From the NCBI RefSeq assembly GCF_051622035.1, contig NC_135362.1, forward strand, positions 7,195,501 to 7,259,500: a stretch of 64,000 nucleotides of DNA, given 5' to 3'. Shown in pieces: positions 1 through 12,591 of this stretch. The notes below the pieces were generated by a model that saw only the letters and a list, made by a program, of their open reading frames with translations, was not told where the DNA came from and did no database searches. The position numbers and the translations under genes were made by a program. Source of the DNA: Arctopsyche grandis (lineage: Eukaryota; Arthropoda; Insecta; Trichoptera; Hydropsychidae). Every line of letters starts with the position of its first letter. Within the stretch, counting starts at the first letter, position 1.

Positions 1-141
1 ACTACTCCAACGTGCTGGAACTGCGGACAATCGGGACACATTAGCCGGTTGTGCCGTAAGAAGAGGGTCCGGAAGCTGGAGCCAACGAACGACGAGGATG
101 AAGACGACGACAAGGAGGCGGCTTCGGGAAACGAGCAGTGA
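1..141 (+). CDS. Ty3/gypsy gag, C-terminal end (partial, cut by window edge)
   Basis: The open frame runs from base 1 to a TGA at 139-141. It encodes a CCHC zinc knuckle (C-x2-C-x4-H-x4-C, CWNCGQSGHISRLC), a basic stretch and then an acidic tail. This is the nucleocapsid end of a retrotransposon Gag, which binds element RNA during particle assembly. The pol frame starts at 138 and overlaps the gag stop by a few bases in another frame, as is common in Ty3/gypsy elements. Only the last 46 residues are visible; the 5' LTR and the rest of gag lie outside the window. It is GC-richer than the AT-rich surroundings. Confidence 0.8.
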   Translation, partial: TTPTCWNCGQSGHISRLCRKKRVRKLEPTNDEDEDDDKEAASGNEQ

Positions 142-2329
142 TCGGCCTGTTATGGGTCAGACCGATCACCGGTGCACGCAAAACACCCGGAGTGAACAAA
201 CTGGACGCCAGCGGCACGGCCGGCTCGTTTGTCGTGAAAGGAGAGATCGGAGGCGTGCCGTGTCGAATGGTGGGGGACACCGGGGCGTGCATCACGGTGA
301 TCAACCCGGAACTGTTCGCAAAGATCTCTCCTAAGGATTACACCGTCGTGAAGGGCCATTACAGCATAGCGCGGCAAGCAGCGGGCCAAACCATCAAGAT
401 CTACCGATGGATACGGGTGACCCTTAATCTGCAGGGCGAAAAGTTTTCGTGGAACGTAGCAGTGGCGGATATCCAGGATCCCATATTGTTGGGACTGGAC
501 GCACTGAGACATGTCCGAGCTACGTTCGAGTTGGGCGGAGAGGAGAGGTGTATCATCAGGGGCGTGCAACGCGAGAAAGGGAAGAAAAATGCACCTACTG
601 TCAAGAGCATCCGCGGGGAAGTACCCCACCCGAAGATCACGGCGTTACTCGAGAGGGCCGATATTCTGCCAGAAGAGAAACGGCGCCTCGAGACCATGAT
701 TCGGGAAAATCGGAAAGCGTTCGCCCGGGACGAGAAGGACCAAGGAAGGGCCACCAAGGCGGTCCACACCATCGACGTGGGAGACGCGAAGCCGATGAAA
801 CAGCCGCCGAGAAGGATACCGCTAGCACGGAAAGAGGAAGTACGCGCTATGATCGACGACTTATTGAAACACGGCGCGATAGAACCGGGGCACGGGCCGT
901 GGGCGTCACCGGTAGTTCTGGTCGCCAAAAAGGACGGGTCGCTAAGGATGTGCGTGAACTACCGGAAACTGAACACCGTCACCAAAATAGATTCACACCC
1001 CATCCCGAGGATCGACGACACTTTCGACCAGTTGAACGGAGCGAGCTCCTTCAGCACACTGGATCTGCAGAGCGGATTCTGGCAGGTACCGGTCGCCCCG
1101 GAAGACCGCGAGAAGACAGCGTTCTTTACAGAGTTCGGTCTGTTTCAGTTCAAAGTGATGCCATTCGGGTTGTGTAACGAGCCAGCGACGTTCGTACGGT
1201 TAATGACAAAAGTGGTCGGTGACATAAGCAATGTCCTCGTGTATCTAGACGACATTATCGTGCACAGCAAAACTTACGACGAACACTTGGTGCATTTAAG
1301 CAATGTGTTCGAACGGATACAGGCAGCCGGCCTTAAATTGAATGCAGACAAGTGTCGATTGTGCTGCCGCGAGGTCGAATTTCTGGGACACCGAGTGTCT
1401 AAGGAATTTCGACAGATCCGAAGAAAGTCCAAACCGTGCGGGACTAGACGACTCCGAAAACACAAACCCAAATGCGCAGCTTCCTGGGACTGGCCACGTA
1501 CTACCGAAAATTTGTACGCAATTTCGCCGAGATCGCGAAACCACTCCATCAGCTAACGGAAAAAGGGCGCGAGTTCAAGTGGACACCGACGTGCGAACAA
1601 GCGTTCGAAAAATTGAAAGAAGTGCTGACTACCACGCCAATTATGTCGTATCCCCAGCCGGGAGAGCGATATGTGTTGGACACCGACGCCAGTCAACATA
1701 GCATCGGTGCAGTTTTGTCTCAAGTTCAAGGGGGGGTGGAGAAAGTGATCGGGTATTTCAGCCGGACAATGAACAAACCCGAACAAAACTATTGCGTGAC
1801 CCGAAAAGAACTATTGGCGGCAATTAAAGCCATTCAACACTTCCACCACTACCTATCGGGCTCGAAGTTCACGTTACGAACCGACCACTCAGCGTTAATG
1901 TGGCTGAAGAACTTCAAAATACCGGAGGGTCAGTTGGCGAGGTGGCTGGAAATTCTGGGCCAGTAGAGTAAGCTGTGGAAGGCGGTAAGCTGTACCGGAG
2001 ATGGGAGAACACCGCGGGAACACGTCACACAAAGCAGCTGGTCGTGTCGACTGAGAAGATACCCGAAATCATGTGGGAGATGCACAACGCACCCACGGGG
2101 GGCCACTTCGGTATCAACAAAACGTACCGAAACGTGCGGCAAAAATATTACTGGCCGACGTGTCGAATCGACGTCACCCAGTGGTGCGAACGATGCGCAC
2201 AGTGCGGGGCCCACAACGGACCACACCGAAGGAATCGCGGGGCACTTCAACCGTACCTTTCGGGGACGCCACTACAACGAATGGCAGTCGACATTCTGGG
2301 TCCACTCCCGGCCACCGAACGAGGAAATT
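138..2329 (+). pseudogene. Ty3/gypsy pol: protease, RT, RNase H and start of integrase, decayed
   Basis: The first frame (138 to about 1405) holds a retropepsin site DTGA at residues 47-50, then a Ty3/gypsy reverse transcriptase with the catalytic YLDD at residues 369-372 (bases 1242-1253). Homology then jumps frame near 1405-1412, and a TAG at 1445-1447 lies in the resumed frame. RNase H follows with its DTDAS, RKELLA and RTDHSAL blocks up to a TAG at 1964-1966. The linker after RNase H is missing. The integrase HHCC zinc domain is visible at about 2070-2205, and the core breaks off after MAVDILGPLP at about 2329, keeping only the first catalytic Asp. A frameshift, two stops, an internal deletion and the 3' truncation show it is dead. 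No LTR is visible. Confidence 0.9.
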
Positions 2330-2424
2330 GTGACTCAAATTATATGTTTAAAAAAAATTTACTACTTATGTACGAAAATAATCTAATGATATGTGTCACC
2401 TTGTAATATCTGTTACGGCACATA

Positions 2425-3000
2425 TGATGAATCATCATCGTCATCTCTAGCTCACCATCCACTAATGGATGAGGTCCTCTCCAACACCCTTCCACTCGTT
2501 TCTATTTTGCGCAACTCTCATCCATCTCACTCCACACACTTTCCTTATTTCGTGTACCCATCTTCCCTGTGATCTTTATTTTACCCTTTTGCATTCTCTC
2601 GGGTAACATTCTAGTACTTATTTTGTCCACCTTTCGTCCACTCTTCTAGCCACGTGGTCTGCCCACTGCCATTTCAATCTCTTCACTCTATCTACTTTAT
2701 CCACTACTCTTGTCATATGTACTTCTCACCCACGTATTCCGTTTCCTATCTTTCCTCGTTATGCCAAGCATACACGTTCCATACTTCTTTGAGTGCATTG
2801 GAAATTTAGCATTTTGGCGTTCAATGCCCAAGTTTCGCATACATTCGTAATCATTGGCAAAACGCATTGATCGAATATCTTTTTCTTCAGACAGAGAGGA
2901 ATTTTTGTTTTTGAAAACAACATTCATTCGTCCAAATCCACTCCATCCTAATTTCATACGTCTCTTTATCTCTTTGTATTTACTACCGGACATATCAATT
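2425..3000 (-). pseudogene. RTE-type LINE, 3' end of reverse transcriptase ORF (fragment)
   Basis: The minus strand encodes, with stops and frame changes, the C-terminal part of an endonuclease/reverse transcriptase of the RTE clade. Blocks seen are IKRRMKLGWSGFGRMN, LGITRKDRKRNTWVR, RVKRLKWQWADHVAR and GVRWMRVAQNRNEWK. The end next to base 2425 is a CATCAT-type microsatellite tail, seen as GATGATGATG on the minus strand. The catalytic palm has been lost. It abuts the truncated gypsy element, so one insertion or a deletion probably joined them. Related fragments are at 18985-19360 (minus) and 62745-62855 (plus). Confidence 0.8.
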
Positions 3001-3970
3001 ATTTGGTTCCCGGAAAGGTTGCTCGAAAGCGGTACCCACACGGGAAAATTTGGCTATTGTCGCAACCCACTATGGACAACTCGCCACTGCGATACCCACA
3101 AAAACGGGGTTGGATTCTCGCCCGTCCCCACAAACTCTCGTATGCGCAAGTAGCAAATTTGACTGAAATACTATTGTCCCAATCGGCCATCCCCACCAAT
3201 CGCCGTATACACAGCATTGAAAGTTCAACTGAAATACTTTTCGCACTCGCCGAAATTTTTCCCTAAGGCATACATATATGAACACGTGAATTTTTGTTTG
3301 TTTTCTCGTCACTAGTTTGTGTGGTTTATAGTTAGCCGAGTATTTTTATGGTAGGATACTATAATATTAACATATGTACTTGCTACTTTTTTATATTTTT
3401 TATTCGATTTTACATTCTAGTTGATTTTCAATTTTGTATTTTAAACAACAATTAGCGGTGAAATTAATATCAGCCAAATATCATCGTATCATGTCCAGTG
3501 GCTCGGCATTTGGGGTGTCTGGAAATAACCAGACTGATTAAAATATATTTCGTTGGAATTCAATTATTTTTGTTTTTTCTTGTTGATTTCTCAGTGGTGC
3601 ATTTTTTTTATACCTGCTATGACCGATAATTGTTCATCGTACGGCGGCCCATTTTTTTGTTCGCAAAAAGCTTATCTCAAGACAGATCTTTAAGGATGCA
3701 AACACAAACTTTATTTTAATTGAAATATGAATGTGCTTTTTCACACAACCATAGTGTGAAATAACCAAAGTTGAAGTACATAGTATATTTAATGACAAAA
3801 ATATAGTTTTTAAAGAAATAATTGTTAACACTTACATATACATATATGTAATGTTAGTAAAAAATGTTTGGATTTCTATTGAATATTTTATTTTAATATA
3901 TTATTGGAATAAAATGTATTTATAATAAATGTAAGTAATTTGGAATACGTTCAAATTAAGTTTTTTATAG
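3001..3970. other. Spacer and 3' flank of KLHL gene A
   Basis: Bases 3001-3260 are moderately GC-rich with a short direct repeat (CTGAAATACT at about 3161 and 3231) and no recognisable coding homology. The rest is AT-rich and should contain the 3' UTR of the minus-strand gene ending at 3971. I see no other gene. Confidence 0.4.
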
Positions 3971-6900
3971 TTAATTCAACGTTATCTTTCGTTCGAGCCA
4001 TGAAATGGGCACGGAAAACACGTAAGAATTTTCACGTTTTTCATGTACTGGAGCTAATGATGTCCACTTGTTCAGATTTGCATTATATTTCTCCACAGCA
4101 GTAAAATTCCAATTTGCCAAGTCAGCTCCACCTGTCATAATACACATTGAAATGATGGTGGAATTTAAAGTTCAGCTATTTTATATTTATTCTCATATAC
4201 TCACCAACAAATACTAAATCAATTCCCAATATGCCAGAAGATACTCCATATCGGGAATCGGTTATGTCTGCGATGAACGACCAACTGTCAGTGTTTTTAT
4301 TGTAGCATTCTACACTTTTATATCTGTGAGACACTGCACTCATTTTTTTTCGACCACCTAATACGTAAATCTTGTTGCCGATTGTTGTTGCCTGTTGAAC
4401 AGAATTATTATAAATATTCTTGTCATATTATTTACATTCTAAATACGCTTAATTTACTTACTGATATCCAAAGTCTAATCTCGTTCATGGGTGAACAAGT
4501 TTTCCATTTACCAGAACTTGTACAATAGGCTTCTACCGTGTTTACTCCAGTGTCATCTACAGCCAACTGTTTACACCATCCACCAATTATGTAAATTTCG
4601 TTATCGAGAACTGCTATTCCACAAGCTTCTCTGCCGATTGTCATTGGAGTTGAAAACGACCAACTTTTAGTTACAGGATCCCATCTGCAACATTAATCAA
4701 GAGTATATAATTGATTTAATGAAAAAAAATACTGGTAGTGTAATGTCATACTTTTCAACGGAATTGATGGATTTCGACCCATCGCTTCCTCCGAAAACAT
4801 AAATCACATCTCCTAAAACAGCCGAAACTGATGCCGCCCGAGCTTCTTGTAATGGTGGCAAGGTTACCTTTTGACCTGTCTTTAAATTGACACTTTCCAC
4901 CTAAAATAGCAAATTTATATTATAATATAAATTAAATGATAACAGTTTTATTCAAAAATATCACAAATAGTTTTATATATAATTATAAAACATTTCAAAA
5001 TTAGTCAGATTAATTTAAAAACGGCAGTTTATTTAATGAGAAAATCCATACTTTTTAATTTTATTTTCTAGATTTAAAATATTCGGAGTAAATTTGGAGC
5101 TACAATGTTTGTTACCGGTCTACGTGACGAGCCAGAATGTTAAATTACAGAAAACACAAATATCGGAAGGCAAACATCGAAAATCGAAAGATCTTAAGTC
5201 GAAAGATCAAAAAAAAGGGTGCATGGTTAACGGTACATACTCACGTATGTACATACTCACTTAATTTGCTCGAGCAGGATACAACAGGGACAAGAGGAAC
5301 AGGCTTTTCCTCCCGTATTAATGTGCGCGCGCAGAATACGGGAGGAAACGCCTGTTTCTCTTGTTCCTGTTGTACCCAGCTCGCGCAAATTAAGTGAGTA
5401 TGTACGTGAGTATGTACCGTTTACCATGCACCCTTTTTTTTATCTTTCCACTTAAGATCTTTCGATTTTCGATCTTTGTCTTCCGATATTTGTGTTTTCT
5501 GTAATTTAACATTCTGGCTCGTCACGTAGACCCGTATGTTACATATGTATGTATGTACAAAAATTAGTGTTTTAAATTAAATTTATTTTACGTAAATAAA
5601 TTAATATCGTTACGTTTATATGTATGGAACTACAAATATAGGTACTATAATCAATAAAAATTATAAATTTCCCCGAAAATTTGTTTTGAAGAAACTCACT
5701 ATCGTTTTTAGTTATTTAATTCCGGATTGATAATCAGTTGTTATAAATTTGAATACATTTTTCATTTTAAATAGCCTAACCAAAATTGCGATAATCATGC
5801 GATGAATGCTTTTAAAACAACGCCGATCATGTTTGTATCGTAATATCAAGCAAATAAATTATAGTTGTCCATAAAATGTAATGAGGAATATCATACACAC
5901 CGCAGAATTATATTTATCATCCTGTCCACCTATTACTATTAATTCATCGTCGACGAGCACATAATTGGCGTTTTGTCTAGTGATATTCGTATCCAAAAAT
6001 CTCATCCAGGTGTCCTCATTCGGATTGTAAATTTCCACTTTTGAATTACTCTTAAAAATACGAATACATATACATATATCACAAACACCATGGATAATTT
6101 GAATACATTCAATATACTTATTAAAATCTGAATTCCGTGACAAACCTCAGTCTGCAAACCTCCGGCTACAATAATTGTACTTAAGGACGTTCGAACTTTA
6201 TTCCAATTCACATCCGCATTTAATTGTCTATTTGGCGAGTGTTTCCATTCCAGTGCACTCAAAACAAGTTGTTGACAATTTGGAACGCCTTCGCATAGAG
6301 GTTTAACATCATCGAAGATTTCCTGAAATGTGTTTATGATCGTTAATAGCTTTACGTATAGTCGCGTAGGTAGATTTTGATTTAAGTATGTAAATATATT
6401 TATATATGTACCTTATCAGTGAGTGATGGTAATTTAACCAACTTCAATAATGAATTTAAATGCTTTTTGCGATTTAGCATATCATGGGATACCCATGTTT
6501 TGACACTATCAAAAACTTCGCGCTCAGACGAAACGTTCAAATTCATCTGTAAAAGACGTTGTAGTCGCTCGATAGAAATTTTCACGAATTCATTAGATTT
6601 GCATACCTAAGAACAAATTTCAGTTTGATTTGTATTTATATTGAAATTTGTATTAAAATATTTTAAATATAATTTAAAGTACCTGTCTATAATTTATCAA
6701 GATGAAATCGGTGACTTTATTACCTAGGGACGAACATCCGTATAAATCGACGATTTCGTTGAACTTGAGGCAGTTTTCGGTGTTGATTATACTCGCCATA
6801 AAATCGCAACAGGACTTCACGACAGGTTCCAATTGAAATAGTCCAGCTACATTCAATACTTTGAGAACAGTATCAGATGAAATTTCTGTAGAGAGAAATG

Positions 6901-7319
6901 AAATCAGCATTGAATTAATTGTTGTATTGTATACAAATTTTGAATAAAATTACCTATTTCTCCAGTGTAGCAATAGTCTATCACACGATTAGTAGCTCCA
7001 TTGTCTAGATTGTCGATTAGGATCTCCTTTGGTGATTCAGTTCCAACATTTTCGTTTAGTTTATATCGGAAATATTCGCTGACAGACGATAAGACGAGAC
7101 CGTGGGCTTGGTATCTTGAAAATTTAAATTATATTTATGAGTTAAACAGATTGCTTAAAAACATATATGTGTATATACTTATACATACCTTTGAGTATTC
7201 ACAACAATTACAACGTCGCAGAGCCGATGCTGTAGATACAGGTTGTAGATGCGATCCAAAGTGATTCCCTTATGATCAGGATTACGAAAAATATATGTAT
7301 TTTTGGTTGATTCACACAT
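3971..7319 (-). CDS. Kelch-like (BTB-BACK-kelch) protein, gene A, 578 aa, 10 exons
   Basis: Exons on the minus strand: 7189-7319, 6954-7114, 6683-6885, 6412-6606, 6146-6322, 5901-6050, 4752-4900, 4462-4684, 4205-4391, 3971-4131. They sum to 1737 bp and join in frame with GT..AG introns. The start is MCESTK, followed by RNPDHK, as in the two paralogues. Residues about 25-130 form a BTB domain (LCDVVIV, LSSVSEYF), about 135-235 a BACK domain (CCDFMASIINTENC, MNLNVSSEREVFD), and about 275-575 six kelch blades marked by AGG, IGG, FGG, IGG, LGG and VGG. Proteins of this architecture usually bring substrates to Cullin-3 E3 ligases in the cytoplasm; the substrate cannot be told. Intron 6 is 1 kb, against about 70-100 bp in the paralogues, because a foldback element sits in it. 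All exon joins are inferred. Confidence 0.9.
5117..5532. repeat. Foldback/palindromic MITE (family P1) in KLHL gene A intron 6
   Basis: The two halves are near-perfect inverted copies. The left arm starts GGTCTACGTGACGAGCC and the right arm ends GGCTCGTCACGTAGACC, with the centre near 5325 (CGCGCGCAG). Arms are about 200 bp each. Flanking 8-mers TTTGTTAC and TATGTTAC match 7/8 and may be the target duplication if the ends are read as CGGTC..ACCCG. Nothing inside is coding. Broken copies are at 27614-27861, 55987-56070 and 57126-57235. Confidence 0.85.
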
Positions 7320-7429
7320 TTTGAGAAAGGTTTTGTACACCGTTTGCCTTTGAAGTCCAATTCAATATGATTATGATTATATTATAATATATCATACACA
7401 TGTATGTATTTACTATAATATGTTATCCG

Positions 7430-7468
7430 AACCGCAAACGTATTGCATTGTTTTTGAAACAATGCAAT
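7430..7468 (-). promoter_or_regulatory. Shared upstream motif plus hairpin, KLHL gene A
   Basis: AACCGCAAAC (7430-7439) lies about 110 bp upstream of the gene A start codon. It is followed by a 12-bp-stem inverted repeat (7442-7468, ATTGCATTGTTT and its complement). The same decamer followed by a different palindrome lies upstream of gene B, in similar surrounding sequence. A promoter role is inference. Confidence 0.35.
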
Positions 7469-7557
7469 GGTTTTATCAGTATACATATAATATATACGTA
7501 CAATATATAAACCGAAAATAACTATTTTAATTTTTACTTTATGTACGTAGTAACAAT

Positions 7558-8030
7558 AGATGAAGTTTTGTAATCATGCGAATATTCGAACTGTTGATTT
7601 TAACTCATTCGTATTCAGAATCCATCACTGATCATTTTTTTACGATCTAGAAAAAATGCGTGTGTGTTTGTGTATTTTGGAGTTTTTTTGAACACCGTTA
7701 GTCATATTGAACTGAAATTTATTATCGGTTACTGAAATTTTTATCGATACGATGTTAATTTTTAAGGTAGCCGGAAATGGTACCTCCCCTTATAGAAGTC
7801 CTCATTTTTAAGTTTTTTAATTCAATTATCTCCCAAACCGATAACCGAATCATACTGTTTTTTTTTACATTTAATAGAAATTATAAATTTAATACCTTTA
7901 TATTTTTTAAATGCTTTTACATCAATTGAAAGTAGTACTTTTACTATAGAGGATCTAGGTTTTTTTATGTTTTTCTCGGAAACCTTTCGGCGCATTCAAC
8001 TAAGATTACACATCTAGAAGTTTATGTTTG
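7558..8030 (+). repeat. Single-arm copy of the 25.3-26.3 kb foldback repeat
   Basis: From GATGAAGTTTTGTAATCATG through GGAAATGGTACCTCCCC to the block around ACCTTTCGG it matches the right arm at about 25870-26310 in the same orientation. It contains one CCGGAAAT site. It lies between KLHL gene A and the LINE. Confidence 0.8.
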
Positions 8031-8043
8031 ATACCAAGTTATA

Positions 8044-9200
8044 TTTTTTTATTTTATTTTAAAAAAATCAATACCACAGAGACTTGACAGATTGCCCCAA
8101 AGCGTCAATGTGATTATAATACAAATAATAAAAATCATAAAAATTATAAAAAAAACATCATAAAAAATAATAAAAATCATAAATAAAAAAAAAACATCAT
8201 AAAAAAATAATAAAAATCAAGTAAAAAATATGTACACAAAAAAAAAACAAAGAAATAAGATTGAAAAATTTATATCGTGCTATTTAGGATGTGTTCCACT
8301 AACTCAACATAACTGGCATCGAATAGGTCCAAGTAATGTGCCAGTAAGTTAAGGAGTCGAACAGCTCTCGAGAGGGGGGAGTTCATGAGCACGTTTGATT
8401 TAGCCCTAATTGGCAAAAATATATCATGTTTTCTTAAAACTCTATGATTTTCCGGGGCCCAGAATTTTAGTTTCTCCAGGATAGCGGGATTGTGAATCTC
8501 TCCTCTAAGTAATTTTACGAAATGTTTCCCAAGAAATAAATCTCTTCTCTTTGCCAGGGAGTTGAAACCCAAAGATCCCAAGACAAAGGCACTAGGGAAC
8601 AGATATGGATAAAATCCAAATGTCTTCAGATATAAAAATCTAAGGAATTTCCTTTGGACTCGTTCCAACATTAGAGAGTAACGAAGTTGATAGGGAGACC
8701 ATATAATGGAGCCAAACTCGAGCACACTGCGAACTAATGTACAATATAAGAGACGAATTGCAGTGAGCCCTAGTTCGGACGAATTACGGATTACGAATCC
8801 AAGGATTTTTGTTGCCCTATCACAGATATTCTCAATGTGAATGTTGAAACTCCAACTATTTTCGAAGACTATTCCCAGATCAGATATAAATAATTCTCTC
8901 TGAAGAAGAGAATCATGAAATTTATACGGATATTTAATAGGAGAACGAGAACGAGAGTAAGAAATGATCCGACACTTTAGGATATTAAAGGGAAGTTTAT
9001 TAACATTAGCCCATTCATAAATAGAATTCAAATCCTCTTGTAAATAAAGAGCGTCAGGTAAATCAATTATTCTCTTATAGATTTTCAAGTCATCCGCATA
9101 TAATAAAAATTTAGAATGGTGAATAGAAGATTGAATATCGTTGATAAATATTAGGAATAATAATGTATATAATATGTCTATAAAATTTGGTGAGTAACCG
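8044..9200 (-). mobile_element. 5'-truncated non-LTR retrotransposon (jockey/CR1-like)
   Basis: This minus-strand LINE consists of the 3' part of its ORF (see the pseudogene entry) followed by a 3' UTR made of irregular ATAAAAATCAT-type A-rich repeats. It ends with GACGCTTTGGGGCAA and GTCAAGTCTCTGTGGTATTG and an AAAATAAAATAAA tail at about 8044-8100. A second, shorter copy with the same 3' end lies at 43730-44085 on the plus strand, which fixes the 3' boundary. The 5' end, near 9170-9200, is truncated, as is typical of target-primed integration. It fills most of the spacer between KLHL genes A and B. Confidence 0.8.
8270..9199 (-). pseudogene. LINE reverse transcriptase, C-terminal half (open but truncated)
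   Basis: The frame encodes LFLIFINDI, then the RT catalytic FLLYADDLKIY, then the thumb region typical of jockey/CR1-type elements (LGIVFENSW, VRSVLEFGSIIWSP, LERVQRKFLRF) and ends in HILNSTI and a stop at 8270. No stops interrupt it, so the insertion is fairly young. The endonuclease and the N-terminal half of RT are missing, so it cannot move by itself. Confidence 0.85.
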
Positions 9201-9259
9201 TCATCCGGAAGTGGTATACGACACTTGAGCAGATATACATATGTAGATCTCTTGAGCAT

Positions 9260-9854
9260 ATGTAAATGTGATTAAACCAGAATATATTTATTCGAGTAAA
9301 TTCCGTGTAAATTCATTTACGTATGCATAAGTATTTACTATTACTTGGCGGACGGTATACTGCACATAGAATTGCAGATTATTTTGATGGTATGTATTGT
9401 AATTTTGTATAAAATACATTTGAATGTTTTGATAACAATAATATTTTTTATTATGAATTACTTAGATTAATGAAATATATAATAGATTGAAGAAAGAACC
9501 GTAACTAAACAAATAATGTTTTTAAAAAATACGACGTATGAATTTTTATTATAATAGTTCATATGTATGGAGTGTTGTGATTCGGTATAGCGAGGAGACA
9601 CTGGAAATGTAACAAGTGGATGTGAATTGATAAATTGAGAAATTCGACTTACGACCGAGGTGTAAGACAAAATGGTCATAAGACATAAAAAAATATGGAA
9701 AATATGGGTATAATAATTGAATGAAAAAATGTATATATGACTTTTGAGACGGTATATTTATTATAATCCATAATCGTATGTATAACAAATGTAGATCAAC
9801 TTAAAATAGGCAAATATTTTCATTTGAATCGCTTCATTATTTATCTTTAGGTTT
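9260..9854. other. Spacer with 3' flank of KLHL gene B
   Basis: AT-rich sequence between the LINE and the stop codon of gene B. It should hold the gene B 3' UTR. I recognise no other feature. Confidence 0.4.
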
Positions 9855-12285
9855 TCAATTCAATGATATTTCCCGATAGAGCCATGAAATCGGCACGGAA
9901 AATACATTAGTGTTTTCACGCTTTTCTAGCACAGGTGCTAGCGGTTTCCATTTGTTTAGATTAACATCATATTTCTCCACAGAATTAAAATCCCATGTTA
10001 CCAAGTCAGCTCCACCTGGAAAATTTAAATGTTTAATAAATAAAAAATACATTATTATTTAATAAATAATTGTATGCCATATACTCACCGACAATAACTA
10101 AATCATTTCCCAAGATGCCAGAAGCCACTCCGTAACGAGAACTGCTTATGTCTGATACGAAAGACCACATATTGGTCTTTTTGTTGTAGCATTCCACGCT
10201 TTTATATCTTATGGATGTGTTAAAATTACCTTGCAGTCGACCACCAAATACGTAAATCTTGTCTTCGATCGATATTGCCTGATAATTGAAATAATTTTTT
10301 AATGAAAATAATATTATTTTTAAACAAAGTATGTTTTCTATACTAACTGAAACTGCAAGCCTCGCTTCATTTAACGATACACAAGTTCTCCACATTTGAG
10401 AAAACGGACAAAAGGCTTCAACAGTATCATAACCAGTGTCATTTTTTGCAAAACGTCTGTTGAAGCCACCTATTACGTAAATTTCATTATCAAGAACTGC
10501 TATTCCACATCCTTCTCGACCAATTTTCATAGGGGTTGTAAATGACCATTTTCTGGTTACAGGATCCCACCTGCAATACAAAAGGAAACTATAGAATCGT
10601 GTTAACGAACAAAGAGTATTGGGATTATAAAACAATACTTTTCAACAGAATTAATGGTTTTTGATCCATTATTTCCACCAAATATATAAATCACATCTTC
10701 TATAACAGTTGCTACTGCTGTGTGGCGAGCTTCTTGTAATGGTGGCAGGGTTAACTTTTTGCCTGTCTTTAAATTGACACTTTCTACCTAAAACATTAAT
10801 TTATGTTTTGAATTGAATTTGAATTTTATATTCGCATGACCCTGAGAAAATACATAATATTTTGTTATAAAATGTAAAAACATATTTACAGTAGTGTGGA
10901 CTGCAGAGTCGATTCCACCTATTGCTATTAATTCATCACCAATTAGCACGTAACCGGCATTTTTCCTAGTGATATTTGTATTCAAGAATTCTTTCCAAGA
11001 GTCGTTGTTTGGATCGTATATTTCCACTTTTGAAACACTCTAAAACATATGCAGATTTTAAACGGATGACGTCTACCCGTACAATACACTGATTCATATT
11101 ATGTTTTGAATTCTGAAACGAACCTCATGCCTCCAGTTTCCGGCTACTATAATAGTACTTAGGGGTGTTCGAGATTTGTTCCATTGAATAGCTGAATTTA
11201 ATCTAGTACTTGGAGAATTTTTCCATTTTAGAGCACTTACAATAAGGTCCGGACAATTTGGTACGCCTTCGCACAGAGGTTGAACTTCACCGAAGATTAC
11301 CTAATAAAAATGTACAAAAATTTCATATCTATAAAACGCATTAATTCATTTCACTTTAATAATGATTTTAAAATACACTATCTGGCAGCGACGGTAGTAT
11401 AATTGATGTCAGCAATAAAGGTATATGTTGTTTGCGATTTGGCATGTCGTGATATAACCATGCTTTGACACTATCAAAGACATCTCGCTCAGATGAAACG
11501 TTCAAATTCATTTGTAAGAAACGATGTAATCGCTCGACAGATATACTCAAGAATTGTGTAGTTTGAGATATCTAAAACAAAATGGCGTATTATTATCGAA
11601 AATAGAATTATAATTATTTTACAATGAGTCGAAATAACCTTCTTATAATTTTTCAAAATGTAATTGGTGACTTTTTCAGCTAAAGATGAATACCCATACA
11701 AATTGACAGTTTCATCGAATTGCAAACAGTTTTCAGTATTGATTATACTAGCCATAAAATCACAACAGGCTTTCACGACTGGTTCTAATTGAAACAAACC
11801 AGCTGTTGATATTATCTTGAGGACTGTCTCGTGTGAAAATTCTGTAGGAAGGAAATGATTAACACGGGCGTATTACGTTTGGAATTATATCAAATTTGAT
11901 TAAATGAAATGAGATCAAACCGATTTCTCCCGTATAACAGTAGTCTATAACACGTTGAGTAGCATCATTGTCCAAGTTGTCGATTGAGATCTCTTTTAAC
12001 GATGTTCCTAGATTGTTGTCTAGTTTCGTATCGAAGTATTCGCTGATGGCCGATAAGACGACGCTATGCCCCTGATACCTTAAAATGATACAATTTTCAT
12101 TATTAAAAAAATATATACTGTAATATTTTTGAAAATGTGTTGTTGCCATGTTACCTTTGATTGTTCAAAACTATTTCGACGTCACAGCGGCGATTCTGTT
12201 GGTACATGGTGTAAATGCGATCCAAAACATTCGTTTTATGATCGGGATTACGGAAAATGTGTACACTATTATGCAAGTCGCACAT
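9855..12285 (-). CDS. Kelch-like (BTB-BACK-kelch) protein, gene B, 578 aa, 10 exons
   Basis: Exons: 12155-12285, 11921-12078, 11639-11841, 11377-11571, 11124-11300, 10890-11039, 10639-10787, 10348-10570, 10089-10278, 9855-10015; total 1737 bp. Exons 1, 3-8 and 10 have exactly the lengths seen in gene A; exon 2 is one codon shorter and exon 9 one codon longer. The start is MCDLHN then RNPDHK. BTB (about 25-130: RCDVEIV, LSAISEYF), BACK (CCDFMASIINTENC, MNLNVSSERDVFD) and six kelch blades (IGG, FGG, VIGG) are all present. The exon 4 donor is a weaker AGT|GTATTT, chosen because it alone keeps frame. Introns are compact, mostly under about 110 bp, so this copy shows the ancestral gene layout. The likely role is a Cullin-3 substrate adaptor. 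Nothing suggests inactivation. Confidence 0.9.
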
Positions 12286-12591
12286 TTTGAGCTTTGAAAC
12301 TTGATCGGTGTATTTGATTCGATAGATGATATCGATGTGAGAAGACTTCAATATTTTTCTAGTTAATATATACATGTATAAACAAATGCTATCTTAGCTG
12401 CATATCTTTTTGGGTTTTTGTTCCGATAGGTGACTTTGTGGTGGTAATTCGAATGATTTCTTGTTACTGTGTACGTACATGTACATATATAAATTGTTAA
12501 CTATCTTAGCTGCCAACCATTTCCTGTTATTGATCAATATGATTATAATTTCAATATTTTCTTATTGTTTATATGATAATAATGCTAGTCT

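Noticed and set aside
401-928. Minus-strand ORFs over the gypsy pol region
   Set aside because: They are shadows of the GC-rich plus-strand pol frame, which carries all the recognisable motifs.
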